Assembly (NCBI RefSeq): GCF_008065375.1
Contig: NZ_VJYI01000017.1
Location: 186,001 to 250,000, forward strand
Source: Nonomuraea sp. SYSU D8015
GTDB lineage: Bacteria > Actinomycetota > Actinomycetes > Streptosporangiales > Streptosporangiaceae
Length of the DNA stretch: 64,000 bases
Direction of reading: 5' to 3'
The position numbers and the translations under genes were made by a program. Of this stretch, positions 17,337 to 25,599 are shown piece by piece. Under the pieces are notes generated by a model, which was not told the DNA's origin, did no database searches, and saw only the letters and a program-made list of their open reading frames with translations. The number at the start of each line of letters is the position of its first letter. Within the stretch, counting starts at the first letter, position 1.

Positions 17337-18570
17337 GGCGGTCGGCCCGGTCGAGCAGGTATCGCCGCTCGACCTGGTTGCCGGTCAGGGTTGCGGCCTC
17401 GCGGTACAGCCTCGCCGCGGCGGCCGCGTCGCCGGTCATCTGCAGCAGGTGGGCGCGTACTGCACGTTCTCGTTGCCGGGTCAGTGGTTCCTGATCCAGC
17501 CGGTAGCGCCGGTTGAGGTCGTCGAGCAGTGCCAGCCCTCGGGCCGGCCCGTATGCCTGGGCCACCGCCACCACCCGGCTCAGCCGCACCGGCGCGGTCG
17601 GGGTGAGCCGTTCGAGCCAGAGGTACAGCGCCGCGATTTGCGGCCAGTCAGTCTGCTGCGGCGACGCGGCCGTGGCATGCACTGCCGCGATCGCCGCCTG
17701 CAGCTGGTACGGGCCGACCTCGCGCCGGCTCCAGACGCTGTCGATCAGCTCGGTGCCCTCACGGATCAGGCCGGGGTCCCACTGCGTCCGGTCCTGTTCC
17801 TCCAGGGGAACCAGCTCCTCCTCGCCGCCGGTGCGCGCGGGGCGCCGCGACTCGGTGAGCAGCATCAGCGCGAGCAGGCCGGTCACCTCGGGGTCGCCGG
17901 GCAGCCGGTCGCGGAGCATGCGGGTCAGCCGGATCGCTTCCTTGGTCAGGTCGACGCGGGCGAGTCGGCCTCCGGTGGAGGCCGTGTAGCCCTCGTTGAA
18001 GATCAGGTAGAGCACCTGCATCACGGCGGCCACCCGGCTGTCCCGGTCGGCGTCGGTCGGCGGGGTGAAGCGAGCGCCAGCGCGGACCAGCTGCTGCTTG
18101 GCGCGGCTGATCCGGGTGGCCATGGTGCTTTCGGCGGTCCCGTAGGCATGCGCGATCTCGGCGGTCGTCAGGCCGCCCACCGCGCGCAGCGTGAGTGCCA
18201 CCTGGGAGGTGGCGCTCAGCGCGGGATGGCAGCAGAGCAGCAGGAGGGCGAGGCTGTCGTCGCTCTCCTGTGGGGGAGAGGCCTGGCGGGCCGGTTCCTG
18301 CATGGCCAGTTCGGCGACTCCGGCCTCCTGCTCGCGCCGGCGCCGGGCCTGATCGGCGCGGAGCAGGTCGACCATCCGCCGGTAGCCGATCCTGACCAGC
18401 CAGCTGCGCGGGTTCTCCGGCACGCCGTCGGCCGGCCATGCCCGGCTCGCGGCCAGCAGCGCCTCCTGAACCGCGTCCTCGGCGATGTCGAAGCGGCCGA
18501 AGCGCCGCACCAACGCACCGAGCACCTGCGGCGCCTCCGTCCGCAGCAGGTGCTCGACGTCCGCGGTCAT
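17317..18570 (-). CDS. ECF42-type RNA polymerase sigma factor (DUF6596 C-terminus)
   Basis: 417 aa from ATG 18570 (RBS AGGAGGGC). Region 2 is at about 10-75 (DIAEDAVQEALLAASRAWPADG), region 4 at 115-165 (LTTAEIAHAYGTAESTMATR). The long C-terminal extension (VMQVLYLIFNEGY, LLALMLLTESRRPAR, helical repeats to the end) is the DUF6596/TPR-like part that marks ECF42. Family members are encoded next to DGPF proteins, as here, and lack an anti-sigma factor. It follows the DGPF gene by 55 nt in one operon. Confidence 0.92.
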   Translation of the reverse strand: MTADVEHLLRTEAPQVLGALVRRFGRFDIAEDAVQEALLAASRAWPADGVPENPRSWLVRIGYRRMVDLLRADQARRRREQEAGVAELAMQEPARQASPPQESDDSLALLLLCCHPALSATSQVALTLRAVGGLTTAEIAHAYGTAESTMATRISRAKQQLVRAGARFTPPTDADRDSRVAAVMQVLYLIFNEGYTASTGGRLARVDLTKEAIRLTRMLRDRLPGDPEVTGLLALMLLTESRRPARTGGEEELVPLEEQDRTQWDPGLIREGTELIDSVWSRREVGPYQLQAAIAAVHATAASPQQTDWPQIAALYLWLERLTPTAPVRLSRVVAVAQAYGPARGLALLDDLNRRYRLDQEPLTRQRERAVRAHLLQMTGDAAAAARLYREAATLTGNQVERRYLLDRADRLSGQVR

Positions 18571-18625
18571 GCTCGCATGCCCTCCTGCCCCCTCGCCTCG
18601 GACCGGCGTCTCCGGGCGCGACCGG

Positions 18626-18997
18626 TCACGCCGTGAAGTCCTCGCCCATGATCGGCCGGATCTCGACCGGCTCACCCAGCACCTCGACGATCCGCGAGAC
18701 GATCTCGACCGCTCGTTCCCGGTTCGCCACGTCGATCACGGCGAAGCTGGCCAGGACCTCCTTGAGCTCGGCGAACGGCCCGTCGGTCGCCACCACGCCA
18801 TCCGCGGTCTTGCGCACCGTGGTGCTGACCGCGGGGTGGCCGAGGCCCTCACTGGTGACGAACTCGCCGGTCTCGATCAGTTCCTGCTCGAACTTCTGGT
18901 AAGCGGCGAACGCGGCCAGTGCCTCCTCTGAAGGGGTGTCGGCGGTCGCTGCGTCCCAGGCGGCGACTGGCGTGTAACTGAGCAACAGGTACTTCAC
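18626..18997 (-). CDS. YciI-like DGPF-domain protein
   Basis: 123 aa ferredoxin-like fold of the YCII-related family. It begins MKYLLLSYTP and contains GVVATDGPFAELKEVLASFAVIDV, the family's DGPF motif, and a conserved EIRPIMG end. It is the usual partner of ECF42 sigma factors; the biochemical role is unknown. It is the first gene of the sigma operon and the intact counterpart of the pseudogene at 16797. Confidence 0.92.
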   Translation of the reverse strand: MKYLLLSYTPVAAWDAATADTPSEEALAAFAAYQKFEQELIETGEFVTSEGLGHPAVSTTVRKTADGVVATDGPFAELKEVLASFAVIDVANRERAVEIVSRIVEVLGEPVEIRPIMGEDFTA

Positions 18998-19048
18998 GAT
19001 GGATCCTCTTGTTGATCGTGGTTGGGCAATCGTACGCCGGGCCGGACA

Positions 19049-19684
19049 TCAGGCGGCGCGGCGCAGGGACAGCGCGAGGACGGTCGTCCAGGTGAAGGCG
19101 ACCAGGCCGTTGACGGCGATCTGGATGCTCATGTGGTCCGGCGACACGGGCAGCAGCAGGACGAGCGCGGCGGCGCCGTTCAGGACGGCCGGCACCGCGG
19201 CCCGGCGGCGCACGCACCGGACGGTCAGCACGACGGCGGCGATGGCCAGGGCGGTGAAGGAAAGCGCGGCCGCGACCGAGTGCACGACGCTGTGCCAGGA
19301 CATCTGGGCCACAGGCCCGTCGGGCGTGCCGGCCGGGAAGCCGTTCTCCGGATCCATGGTGAACAGGCCGGCGGCGATCAGCCCGGCGCCGAAGATCCCG
19401 ACGAGGACCGGCAGCGCCCGTCGGCCGGCCCCCTCGGTGATTGTGCGCCTGATGCCGGCAGCCAGCGCGAGACCGCCCAGGCCTGCGAGCACGAACGTCG
19501 TGATCTGGATCCAGCCGAGGTCGCCGGTGGCCAGCTGGCTGATCGGGTGCCGGGTGATGTCGAAGCCCTCACGGGTGAGCATCTGAGCGATGGCCGAGGT
19601 GAAGAAGACCGGCCCGGCGAGGGAGCCGGCGAGCAGAAGGTGATCGGACGAGCGGTGGACGGCGGGAACGGCGACGGTGGCCAT
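19049..19684 (-). CDS. DUF998 six-helix membrane protein
   Basis: 211 aa, six predicted membrane helices (about 15-33, 58-78, 90-110, 130-155, 165-182, 190-208). The pattern 'GFDITRHPISQLATGDLGWIQ' after the first helix is typical of DUF998. ATG 19684 has a strong RBS (AAGGAGG). Divergent from the small protein at 19846 across a symmetric promoter region; the shared mirror-image promoter suggests the pair is regulated together. Confidence 0.9.
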   Translation of the reverse strand: MATVAVPAVHRSSDHLLLAGSLAGPVFFTSAIAQMLTREGFDITRHPISQLATGDLGWIQITTFVLAGLGGLALAAGIRRTITEGAGRRALPVLVGIFGAGLIAAGLFTMDPENGFPAGTPDGPVAQMSWHSVVHSVAAALSFTALAIAAVVLTVRCVRRRAAVPAVLNGAAALVLLLPVSPDHMSIQIAVNGLVAFTWTTVLALSLRRAA

Positions 19685-19694
19685 GATTTCCTCC

Positions 19695-19824
19695 TTGGTG
19701 GGTTCCTGCCGGTACCTCGTGGCCGGATCCGGGATCTCGACACAGCAGCGATGTGATCTAGGTCACATGCCGAATGTGTCGAGGATCGACGGCCGCCTCC
19801 GAGGTACCGGCAAGCACTCACCAA
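19695..19824. repeat. Nested inverted repeat covering the whole divergent promoter region
   Basis: All arms share one centre between 19759 and 19760. From outside in: TTGGTG/CACCAA (19695-19700/19819-19824), TGCCGGTACCTCG/CGAGGTACCGGCA (19707-19719/19800-19812, perfect), TCGACACA/TGTGTCGA (19737-19744/19775-19782, perfect) and ATGTGA/TCACAT (19751-19756/19763-19768). The intervening segments are partly complementary. The arms run up to the two RBSs, so the two genes appear to carry inverted copies of the same leader. Confidence 0.9.
19752..19767. promoter_or_regulatory. CRP/GlxR-type binding site
   Basis: TGTGATCTAGGTCACA fits both the general CRP pattern TGTGA-N6-TCACA and the corynebacterial GlxR consensus TGTGANNTANNTCACA exactly. 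It is the exact centre of the large inverted repeat, so a CRP-family dimer here could control both divergent genes. Confidence 0.7.
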
Positions 19825-19845
19825 AAAGTCACCGAGGAGAACGAG

Positions 19846-20271
19846 ATGTCTGAGATCATCCAGCCGAGCGCCGAGCTGAAGGCTTTGGACCGCCTGGTCG
19901 GCACCTGGGCGGTCACCGGCGGCGCCGAGGGAACCGTGCGGTACGAATGGATGCCCGGCCGGTTCTTCCTGCTCCAGCACGTCGAGCTCACCCAGTTCGG
20001 CCAGCCGGTCATCGGCTTGGAAGTGATCGGAAACCTGCACCCGTTCGGCGAGCCGGTCGGCGCGGACGTGGTGTCGCGCTTCTACGACTCGGCCGGCAAC
20101 ACCCTCGACTACGTCTACGAGGTCACCGGGGACAAGCTGACCATCTGGGGCGGCGCAAAAGGCAGTCCGGCGTACTACGAGGGCACCTTCAGTGCCGACG
20201 ACACCGCGGTCACCGGCGAATGGGTCTACCCCGGCGGAGGCGGATACGCGTCGACCATGACCCGGATCTGA
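19846..20271 (+). CDS. Small DUF1579-like protein of unknown function
   Basis: 141 aa, beta-rich, soluble, no signal peptide. It starts MSEIIQPSAELKALDRLVGTW and contains EGTVRYEWMPGRFFLLQHVEL and a GTFSADDTAVTGEW end, a pattern resembling DUF1579/lipocalin-like barrels. ATG 19846 follows GAGGAGAAC. Divergent from the DUF998 gene and likely co-controlled with it. The precise family is uncertain. Confidence 0.8.
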   Translation: MSEIIQPSAELKALDRLVGTWAVTGGAEGTVRYEWMPGRFFLLQHVELTQFGQPVIGLEVIGNLHPFGEPVGADVVSRFYDSAGNTLDYVYEVTGDKLTIWGGAKGSPAYYEGTFSADDTAVTGEWVYPGGGGYASTMTRI

Positions 20272-20523
20272 CATCGGCTCGCCGGGCTCACCCTGATGCC
20301 TCACACGGGGGTGGGCCTGGGTCTGGTCCGCCGGCTCAGCGACGAGGTGAGCGGACCAGCGTCGAACAGCGCCGGCCATCCCGGCACCCCTGGGAATCCG
20401 GGAATGGCGTGACGTCACGGGGGCCCGGTCGTGGTCGCGTCGAGCAGGAGAGCGGTGGAGTCAATGTTCAGGCTGGCCCTCTCCCCGCCGTGCGCCTGCC
20501 GGGCCGATCGACGGGGCATCGCC

Positions 20524-21747
20524 TCAGGGCTGCTGGCGGAGCGGGGACAGGAGGATCGGTACCCAACTGGCGGCCATGATCACAGCGCCGAGCCAGAGCG
20601 CCGCACGTACGCCCCAGAGCTCACCGATCGCGCCCGCCAGCAACCCGCCGAGACCGATCGCCCCCATGAGCAGCAGCCGCATCGTGGCCGTCATCCGGCC
20701 GAGCATGTCGTCGGGCGTGACCCTCTGCCGCAGGCTGACCAGTAGCACGTTGTTGACCCCGGTACGGAAGGTCAGCACGAACCACGCCGCCGCGGCCACC
20801 CACAGCCACGGCCCCGGGCCGAGAAGCGGGAGCAGGAACGAGGCCGGCGCCGTGACCAGGCTGACGAGCCAGGTGGCCCGGCCGGTGCCGAGGTGGCGGC
20901 CGATCAGATGCGCCGCCGACGAGCCCGCCAGCGCGCCGAGCCCGCCGACGGCGAGGTAGGCGCCGAGCACCCACTCCGGATGACCGAGTTGATCGACGAT
21001 GGCGATGGGCAGCAGCACCGAACAGAGCGGGAACGCCAGGTTGGCCATCGTCCCCTGGACCAGGGCCGCCACGAGCACCGGATTGCCGAAGAGGAAGCGG
21101 ACGCCGGCCGAGATCTGCCGCCCGAGCGGCTCCCGGGCGGGCGCCTCGGTCCCGGCGGGCTCGGGTACGCCGCGAAGCCAGGCCGCCGACCACAGGTAGC
21201 TCAGCGCGTCGGCCAGCACCGCCACCGGCGCCCCCGCGACCTGCACGAGCAGCCCGGCCGCGCTGCGCCCCGCGATGTCCATCCCGGCGTTGGTCCCCAC
21301 CAGCAGCGAGTTGGCGGACGTCAGCCGCGGGCGCCCCACCAGCCCGGGCACGATGCTCATCGAGGCCACGTCGAACAGCAGCGTCCCGGCGCCCACCAGG
21401 ACCGCCACCACGTACAGCTGCCCCATGGACAGCCACCCGCCCCACCACGCCACCGGCACCGACAGCAGCACCCCGGCCCGCAGGACATCGGTGGTGATCA
21501 TTACGGGTCGCCGTCTGACCCGGTCCACCCAGGCCCCGGCGGGCAACCCGAGCAGCAGCACCGTGAGCGTGCCGAGTGCGGAGAGGAGCCCGACCTCGCC
21601 CGCCCCGGCGCCCAGTGCGGTGACGGCGATCAGCGGCAGCGCGACGTAGCTGATCTGGCTTCCGAACTGGCTCACCACCCCGGCGACGAAGAGGTTCCGG
21701 AATCCGCGAAGCCGCAGCAGCGGCTCTTCCATCACAGTTGCCGACAT
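20524..21747 (-). CDS. MFS transporter, probable drug/siderophore exporter type
   Basis: 407 aa with twelve predicted membrane helices. MFS motif A-like sequence is seen after helix 2 (GAWVDRVRRRPVMI). The layout (RLRGFRNLFVAGVVSQFGSQ at the start, central cytoplasmic loop with REPLGRQISAGVRFLF, VTPDDMLGRMTATMRLL near the end) is that of EntS/tetracenomycin-like exporters. Divergent from the DUF5937 regulator; a small inverted repeat CTCAG-N4-CTGAG (21752-21765) lies just upstream of its start. Confidence 0.92.
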   Translation of the reverse strand: MSATVMEEPLLRLRGFRNLFVAGVVSQFGSQISYVALPLIAVTALGAGAGEVGLLSALGTLTVLLLGLPAGAWVDRVRRRPVMITTDVLRAGVLLSVPVAWWGGWLSMGQLYVVAVLVGAGTLLFDVASMSIVPGLVGRPRLTSANSLLVGTNAGMDIAGRSAAGLLVQVAGAPVAVLADALSYLWSAAWLRGVPEPAGTEAPAREPLGRQISAGVRFLFGNPVLVAALVQGTMANLAFPLCSVLLPIAIVDQLGHPEWVLGAYLAVGGLGALAGSSAAHLIGRHLGTGRATWLVSLVTAPASFLLPLLGPGPWLWVAAAAWFVLTFRTGVNNVLLVSLRQRVTPDDMLGRMTATMRLLLMGAIGLGGLLAGAIGELWGVRAALWLGAVIMAASWVPILLSPLRQQP

Positions 21748-21807
21748 GTCCCTCAGACTGCTGAGATGCGATCGAAGGCGCCATCAATTAAGTGAGAAGC
21801 GAATCCA

Positions 21808-22827
21808 GTGACTCTTGACCTGTCGTTCACGGCCCGGGACATCGCCAACCTCCGCTTCGCGATCTCGCCGCTCGGCGAGGTGGTGGCCAGCGTCCGGGCA
21901 GTGAAGGACCCGTCAGCGCACCCGCTCCTGCGCCCCTGGGCCGACCGGGTGCGCCGCCGTCTCCAGGACGTCGATTGGCGGCTGCTGTCCGACCTCGTCC
22001 CGGTGCCCACCGTCGTGATCGCCGGCTTCACCTGCACCCCGCCGTCGACGTCCATGCCGGACCTTGAGCTGGAACTGGCCACGATGCGGGGCGCGGCCGA
22101 CCGGGTCCGCTCGGATCTGGAGAAGGTCCCCGGTCCGCGCACGAAGCGGGTCCAAGCCCTCTACGACGACCCGGAGCAGGGACTCCAGCGGCTGGCGGAG
22201 GAGGTGGAACGCTACTGGGAGGCCGCGATGGCGCCGTACTGGCCGAGGATCAGATCCCTGCTGGAAGGAGAGATCCTCCACCGGGCCAGACTGCTGGCCG
22301 AGGGCGGCGCCCAGCGCATGCTGGCGGACCTCGACGAGGCCGTCACCTGGGAGGACGGGACGCTACGGATCCGGCATCGGTTCGTGTCCGGCGCCCGCTC
22401 GCTGCGCGGCCTCGGATTGCTGCTGGTGCCATGCGTGTTCGCCTCGCCCAGGGTCTTCTCGGTCACCACGCCGCCGTACCAGCCGACGGTGCGCTACCCG
22501 CCCCGCGGCATCGCCACCCTGTGGGAGCGGCGCGAGCTCGACCCGCCCGCGGCGCTGGCCGCCGTACTCGGCAGGACGCGTGCCCGCCTGCTGGGCGAAC
22601 TCGACCAGCCCGCCTCTACTCGCGACCTTGCCCAGCGCACCGGGCTCTCCGAGCCCGGAGTCAACCAGCACCTGACCGCGCTCCGCAGGGCCGGGCTCTG
22701 CACCGCGCACCGCACCGGCAGGTACATCTTGTACGCCCGCTCGGCGATCGCCGAAGCGCTGCTGTCCGCTCACCATCCCGGACGAACGGCTCATGACGTG
22801 TTCGCCTCACGACCGCCGTCGATCTGA
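21808..22827 (+). CDS. DUF5937/ArsR-type winged-helix regulator
   Basis: 339 aa. The N-terminal 240 residues are the DUF5937 domain (ARDIANLRFAISPLGEVVAS start, YWPRIRSLLEGEILHRARLL). The C-terminal 80 residues are an ArsR-like winged helix (LGELDQPASTRDLAQRTGLS then GVNQHLTALRRAGLCTAHRT, with the wing GRYILYARS). Only 60 bp separate it from the divergent MFS gene, so it most likely controls that exporter. Confidence 0.9.
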   Translation: MTLDLSFTARDIANLRFAISPLGEVVASVRAVKDPSAHPLLRPWADRVRRRLQDVDWRLLSDLVPVPTVVIAGFTCTPPSTSMPDLELELATMRGAADRVRSDLEKVPGPRTKRVQALYDDPEQGLQRLAEEVERYWEAAMAPYWPRIRSLLEGEILHRARLLAEGGAQRMLADLDEAVTWEDGTLRIRHRFVSGARSLRGLGLLLVPCVFASPRVFSVTTPPYQPTVRYPPRGIATLWERRELDPPAALAAVLGRTRARLLGELDQPASTRDLAQRTGLSEPGVNQHLTALRRAGLCTAHRTGRYILYARSAIAEALLSAHHPGRTAHDVFASRPPSI

Positions 22828-23097
22828 GACCGAGAGCTTTGCTCGCCGGTCCTGTACTCCTCTGTCTGGCGTCGTTGAACATGACAGCGGGGCTTGCGGT
22901 CGACGTATTCAGATGAGCAGCGGTCGCGGCGCCTCCCCCCACGCCATCTGGCCCCTCGGATCCATGGCGGATGCGCTGCCCGGGGGTCTCAGTCGGGACG
23001 TCAGGCTCACGCTGCGCCAGTAGGCGAGTTGGCGGCCCGTGCTTTTGGAGCGCCTGACAGAATGATCTTGGTTGTGGTTTGATCTCTCGCTGTAGTC
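22828..23097. other. Gene-free region with probable left end of an IS element
   Basis: No gene is supported. The last 60 bp (from about 23040) continue into the transposase remnant and probably are its left end. Confidence 0.4.
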
Positions 23098-23307
23098 GTG
23101 GCAAGAGGAGTACAGGTGGCGCGGGCGAAGCCGCGGGAGGTCAGCGACGAGCTCCGGGCGGTGATCGAGCCGTTGCTGCCCCAGCGTCAGCGGCGCTTCC
23201 GGCATCCCGGGCGCAAGCGGCTGGATGACCGGCTGCGCTATGGCTCGGGTATGACCTGCTGGCGGCGGCTGCGGGTGGGACGGCCTGGTTGCGCGAGGAG
23301 CCCCTAG
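23098..23307 (+). pseudogene. IS5-family transposase remnant
   Basis: The start VARAKPREVSDELRAVIEPL followed by LPQRQRRFRHPGRKRLDDR is the typical N-terminus of IS5-type transposases. It then jumps to YGSGMTCWRRLR, normally about 25 residues further on, and ends after GRPGCARSP. Most of the protein, including the DDE domain, is missing. It abuts the TetR gene stop at 23304. Confidence 0.8.
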
Positions 23308-23930
23308 TGCACTTGGTGCGACGGCACGGACGTGAGCGTGTCCCAGGCGGCCATCGCGCAGGTGATGACCGCTTCCAACTCGGTGCGGCCGGCGCCGTCG
23401 CGGGCTTGTATGGACAGGCCTTGCACCACGGTGGTGTAGAAGCGGGCGATGGCGTCGAGGCCGGCGGGCGGCGCGATGAGGTCGCCGTCGGTGACGCCGC
23501 GGGCGAGTCGGTCTTTGATGGTGGTGTGCATGTCGCGCCGGAGGCCGGCCAGGAACTCTCGGACCGCGTGGTTTTCCACGGCGCCGGTCGGCGCGGCCAG
23601 GATGAGCATGCAGTAGTGGGGGGTGTCGGGGCGGGTGATCTCATCGGCGGTGGCGCGCAGCATGGCGTGGATCGCGGCGCGTGCGGTCGGTTGTTCGCGC
23701 AGCGCGCGCCTGGGCGGCTCGCCTGAGGTCGTGCCGTAGAGCGCCATGACCTTGCGGAACAGGTCCTCCTTGCTGCCGAAGCAGGCGTAGATGCTGGCCG
23801 AGGCGATTCCCATGGCCTGGGCCAGGTCGTTGAGCGAAGTCCCCTCGTAGCCCCGTTCCCAGAACAGGTCCAGCGCCTGGCGCAGGGCGGTGTCCGGGTC
23901 GAATGTGCGCGGCCTGCCGCGAGTAGCCAT
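23304..23930 (-). CDS. TetR-family repressor of the adjacent quinone reductase gene
   Basis: 208 aa. The HTH is at residues 10-55 (LRQALDLFWERGYEGTSLND then LAQAMGIASASIYACFGSKE). The C-terminal domain resembles AcrR/YfiR-type ligand domains with conserved CMLILAAPTG near residue 105. It is divergent from the NADPH:quinone reductase gene, and two related operator sequences in the 110-bp intergenic region support control of both genes, probably in response to a quinone or electrophile. Confidence 0.92.
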   Translation of the reverse strand: MATRGRPRTFDPDTALRQALDLFWERGYEGTSLNDLAQAMGIASASIYACFGSKEDLFRKVMALYGTTSGEPPRRALREQPTARAAIHAMLRATADEITRPDTPHYCMLILAAPTGAVENHAVREFLAGLRRDMHTTIKDRLARGVTDGDLIAPPAGLDAIARFYTTVVQGLSIQARDGAGRTELEAVITCAMAAWDTLTSVPSHQVH

Positions 23931-23946
23931 CGGGATGCGTCTCCGT

Positions 23947-23968
23947 ACTTGTTTGTCGTTCGATCAAG
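23947..23968. promoter_or_regulatory. Second, degenerate TetR operator near tetR
   Basis: CTTGTTTGTCG-TT-CGA matches the left arm and centre of the 24003-24026 operator (10 of 11 in the left arm), while the right arm has drifted. It lies 17 bp upstream of the TetR start and suits weaker autoregulation. Confidence 0.45.
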
Positions 23969-23974
23969 TTTACC

Positions 23975-24003
23975 TTGACCTGCGTCGCGCGGCGTGACAC
24001 GAT
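23975..24003 (+). promoter_or_regulatory. Promoter of the quinone reductase gene
   Basis: TTGACC (23975-23980), 17-bp spacer, CACGAT (23998-24003). The predicted transcript start falls inside the operator that begins at the last base of the -10 element. Confidence 0.55.
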
Positions 24004-24026
24004 TTGTTGGTCGTTCGACAAACAAA
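24003..24026. promoter_or_regulatory. TetR operator, 24-bp palindrome
   Basis: TTTGTTGGTCG-TT-CGACAAACAAA, symmetric at 10 of 11 pairs. It overlaps the -10 element and start point of the quinone reductase promoter, a standard repression layout. Confidence 0.7.
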
Positions 24027-24040
24027 GAAAGCCGACGGCC

Positions 24041-25039
24041 ATGAGCATTCCCGCAACCATGCGCGCCCTGCAGCAGACGTCACTGAACGGCCCGCAGGAC
24101 CTGTGCCTGATCACCGACGCACCGGTGCCGAGCCCCGGCCCGGGTGAGGTCCTGATCCGGGTCACCGCCGCCGGCGTCAACTTCGTCGACATCTCACAGG
24201 CCCGCGGCACGTTCGCAGGTGGCCCGCAGCCTCCGTATGTGGCGGGCATCGAGGGCGCCGGTGAAGTCACCGCCGTCGGCGAGGGGGTGACCGCCCTGGA
24301 GCCCGGCGCCCACGTCATCGGCGTCGGCATCGAAGGCGGCGCCTTCGCCGAGTACATGGTGCTGCCCGCGGCCGCCGCGCTGCCGGTGCCGGCGGGCTGG
24401 GCCGACGAGCAGGCGCTGGGCCTGGTCGTGAACTGGCCGACCGCGCTGGCGGCGCTCAAACCGCTGGGCGGCATCGCCGCCGGGCAGACCGTGCTGATCC
24501 ACGCCGCGGCCGGCGGGACCGGCCAGGCCGCGGTGAAGATGGCCAAGCACTACGGCGCGACGGTGATCGCCACGGCCTCGCCAGGCAAGCACGAGGTCGT
24601 ACGGGCCCTGGGCGCCGACCACGTCATCGACTCCCGCGGCGCCGACCTCGCCGCCGACGTCCTGCGACTGACCGGCGGCGCGGGAGTCGACCTGGTGCTG
24701 GAGTCGGTCGGCGGCGCCACCCTCGACGCCAGCCTGGCCGCGACCAAGCGGGTCACCGGCCGGGTCGTCGTCTATGGGGTGGCCGGCGGCGAAGCGGCGA
24801 TCAGCAACTGGGAGTTGGTCTACAAGCACCAGATCCACGTCATCGGCCTGAACATCGGCATCCTGATCCAGGCGGCACCGCAGATCTTCGGCGAGGTCAT
24901 GGGGGAGATGTTCGGGCTCCTCGCGGCCGGGGTGCTCGGCCCCGGCCGGCCCACCATCCATGAGCTGGCCGAGGGGCCGAAAGCGCTCGCGGAAATGGAA
25001 GCGCGGGGCACCGTGGGCAAGCTGGCACTGCTGCCATGA
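24041..25039 (+). CDS. NADPH:quinone oxidoreductase-like zinc-independent MDR enzyme
   Basis: 332 aa medium-chain dehydrogenase/reductase of the QOR type (about 325 aa is usual). The GroES-like domain is at residues 1-130 (PGPGEVLIRVTAAGVNFVDI), the Rossmann domain at 140-260 with AAAGGTGQAAVKMAK and the Ala-rich QOR signature. The catalytic-zinc cysteine/histidine ligands are absent, as expected of quinone reductases. Expected reaction: NADPH-dependent reduction of quinones or enones. Repressed by the divergent TetR in all likelihood. Confidence 0.92.
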   Translation: MSIPATMRALQQTSLNGPQDLCLITDAPVPSPGPGEVLIRVTAAGVNFVDISQARGTFAGGPQPPYVAGIEGAGEVTAVGEGVTALEPGAHVIGVGIEGGAFAEYMVLPAAAALPVPAGWADEQALGLVVNWPTALAALKPLGGIAAGQTVLIHAAAGGTGQAAVKMAKHYGATVIATASPGKHEVVRALGADHVIDSRGADLAADVLRLTGGAGVDLVLESVGGATLDASLAATKRVTGRVVVYGVAGGEAAISNWELVYKHQIHVIGLNIGILIQAAPQIFGEVMGEMFGLLAAGVLGPGRPTIHELAEGPKALAEMEARGTVGKLALLP

Positions 25040-25560
25040 GCAGGCCGTGACGCCAGCTCTCCTCGGCGCTGCCCGCCCGTACAGCAGGCGATTGCCACCA
25101 TTGCGGGCTGCACCTCCTGCTGTCCTGCCCTCATACGGGTCGGTCAGAACGTTTCCGCAAGTGAGCGGTCACTCCTATCCCCATGATCGGTCGACCTGGG
25201 AGGGATGGCCGAGATGCCGCACGAAGGAGGCTGCGTCGTGAGCCACATGGTCGCGAGCCTCTGCGTTGGTCGCTGCGGAGTGCGACCTTCTTCTGAAGCG
25301 CCGCAAGGACCCCGGGGAACTCCGGGATCTCCGGCAACGGGATGGTCCCGGCCAAGACAGCGGCCACCTTCTGCGGGTCGACCGGCGCGCCGGCCAGCGC
25401 GGCGACGGCATTGCCGCCAAAGGAGAGCCGTGGATGACGGGCACCTTCGTCTACTCAGAGGCCCTTTGGGCTTTTGACTGCGTCGGCCTGCGCGACCCCG
25501 AGGACTGAGGGCTACCCGACTCGACCTGATCCCCCAGGACTATCACAGTGGCGATGTCCA
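25040..25560. other. Gene-poor region between quinone reductase and transposase remnant
   Basis: Holds only a probable frameshifted remnant on the minus strand (25175-25432) and a short plus-strand frame (25434-25508) without RBS or family. No intact gene is supported. Confidence 0.5.
25175..25432 (-). pseudogene. Frameshifted C-terminal coding remnant, family unknown
   Basis: Reading the minus strand, one frame with strong G/C third positions encodes AVAALAGAPVDPQKVAAVLA and then IPLPEIPEFPGVLAALQKK to about 25275. The coding signal then moves to a second frame encoding NAEARDHVAHDAASFVRHLG and ending at TAG 25175. This fits one protein tail broken by a frameshift. No start or family could be found. 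Confidence 0.35.
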
Positions 25561-25599
25561 GCTCGTCGTCGGTTGCGTGCGATCAGCGAGGCGTACAGC

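Noticed and set aside
20285..20403. Short frame with HTGVGLGLVRRLSDE resembling a histidine-kinase G2 box tail
   Set aside because: Only about 35 codons, bias weak, no other kinase motif; could be chance.
22851..23116. Perfect 13-bp inverted repeat CCTGTACTCCTCT / AGAGGAGTACAGG flanking the IS remnant
   Set aside because: Similarity stops exactly at 13 bp and the right copy lies inside the transposase leader, so it is not a pair of IS ends; one such match in 64 kb is not surprising.
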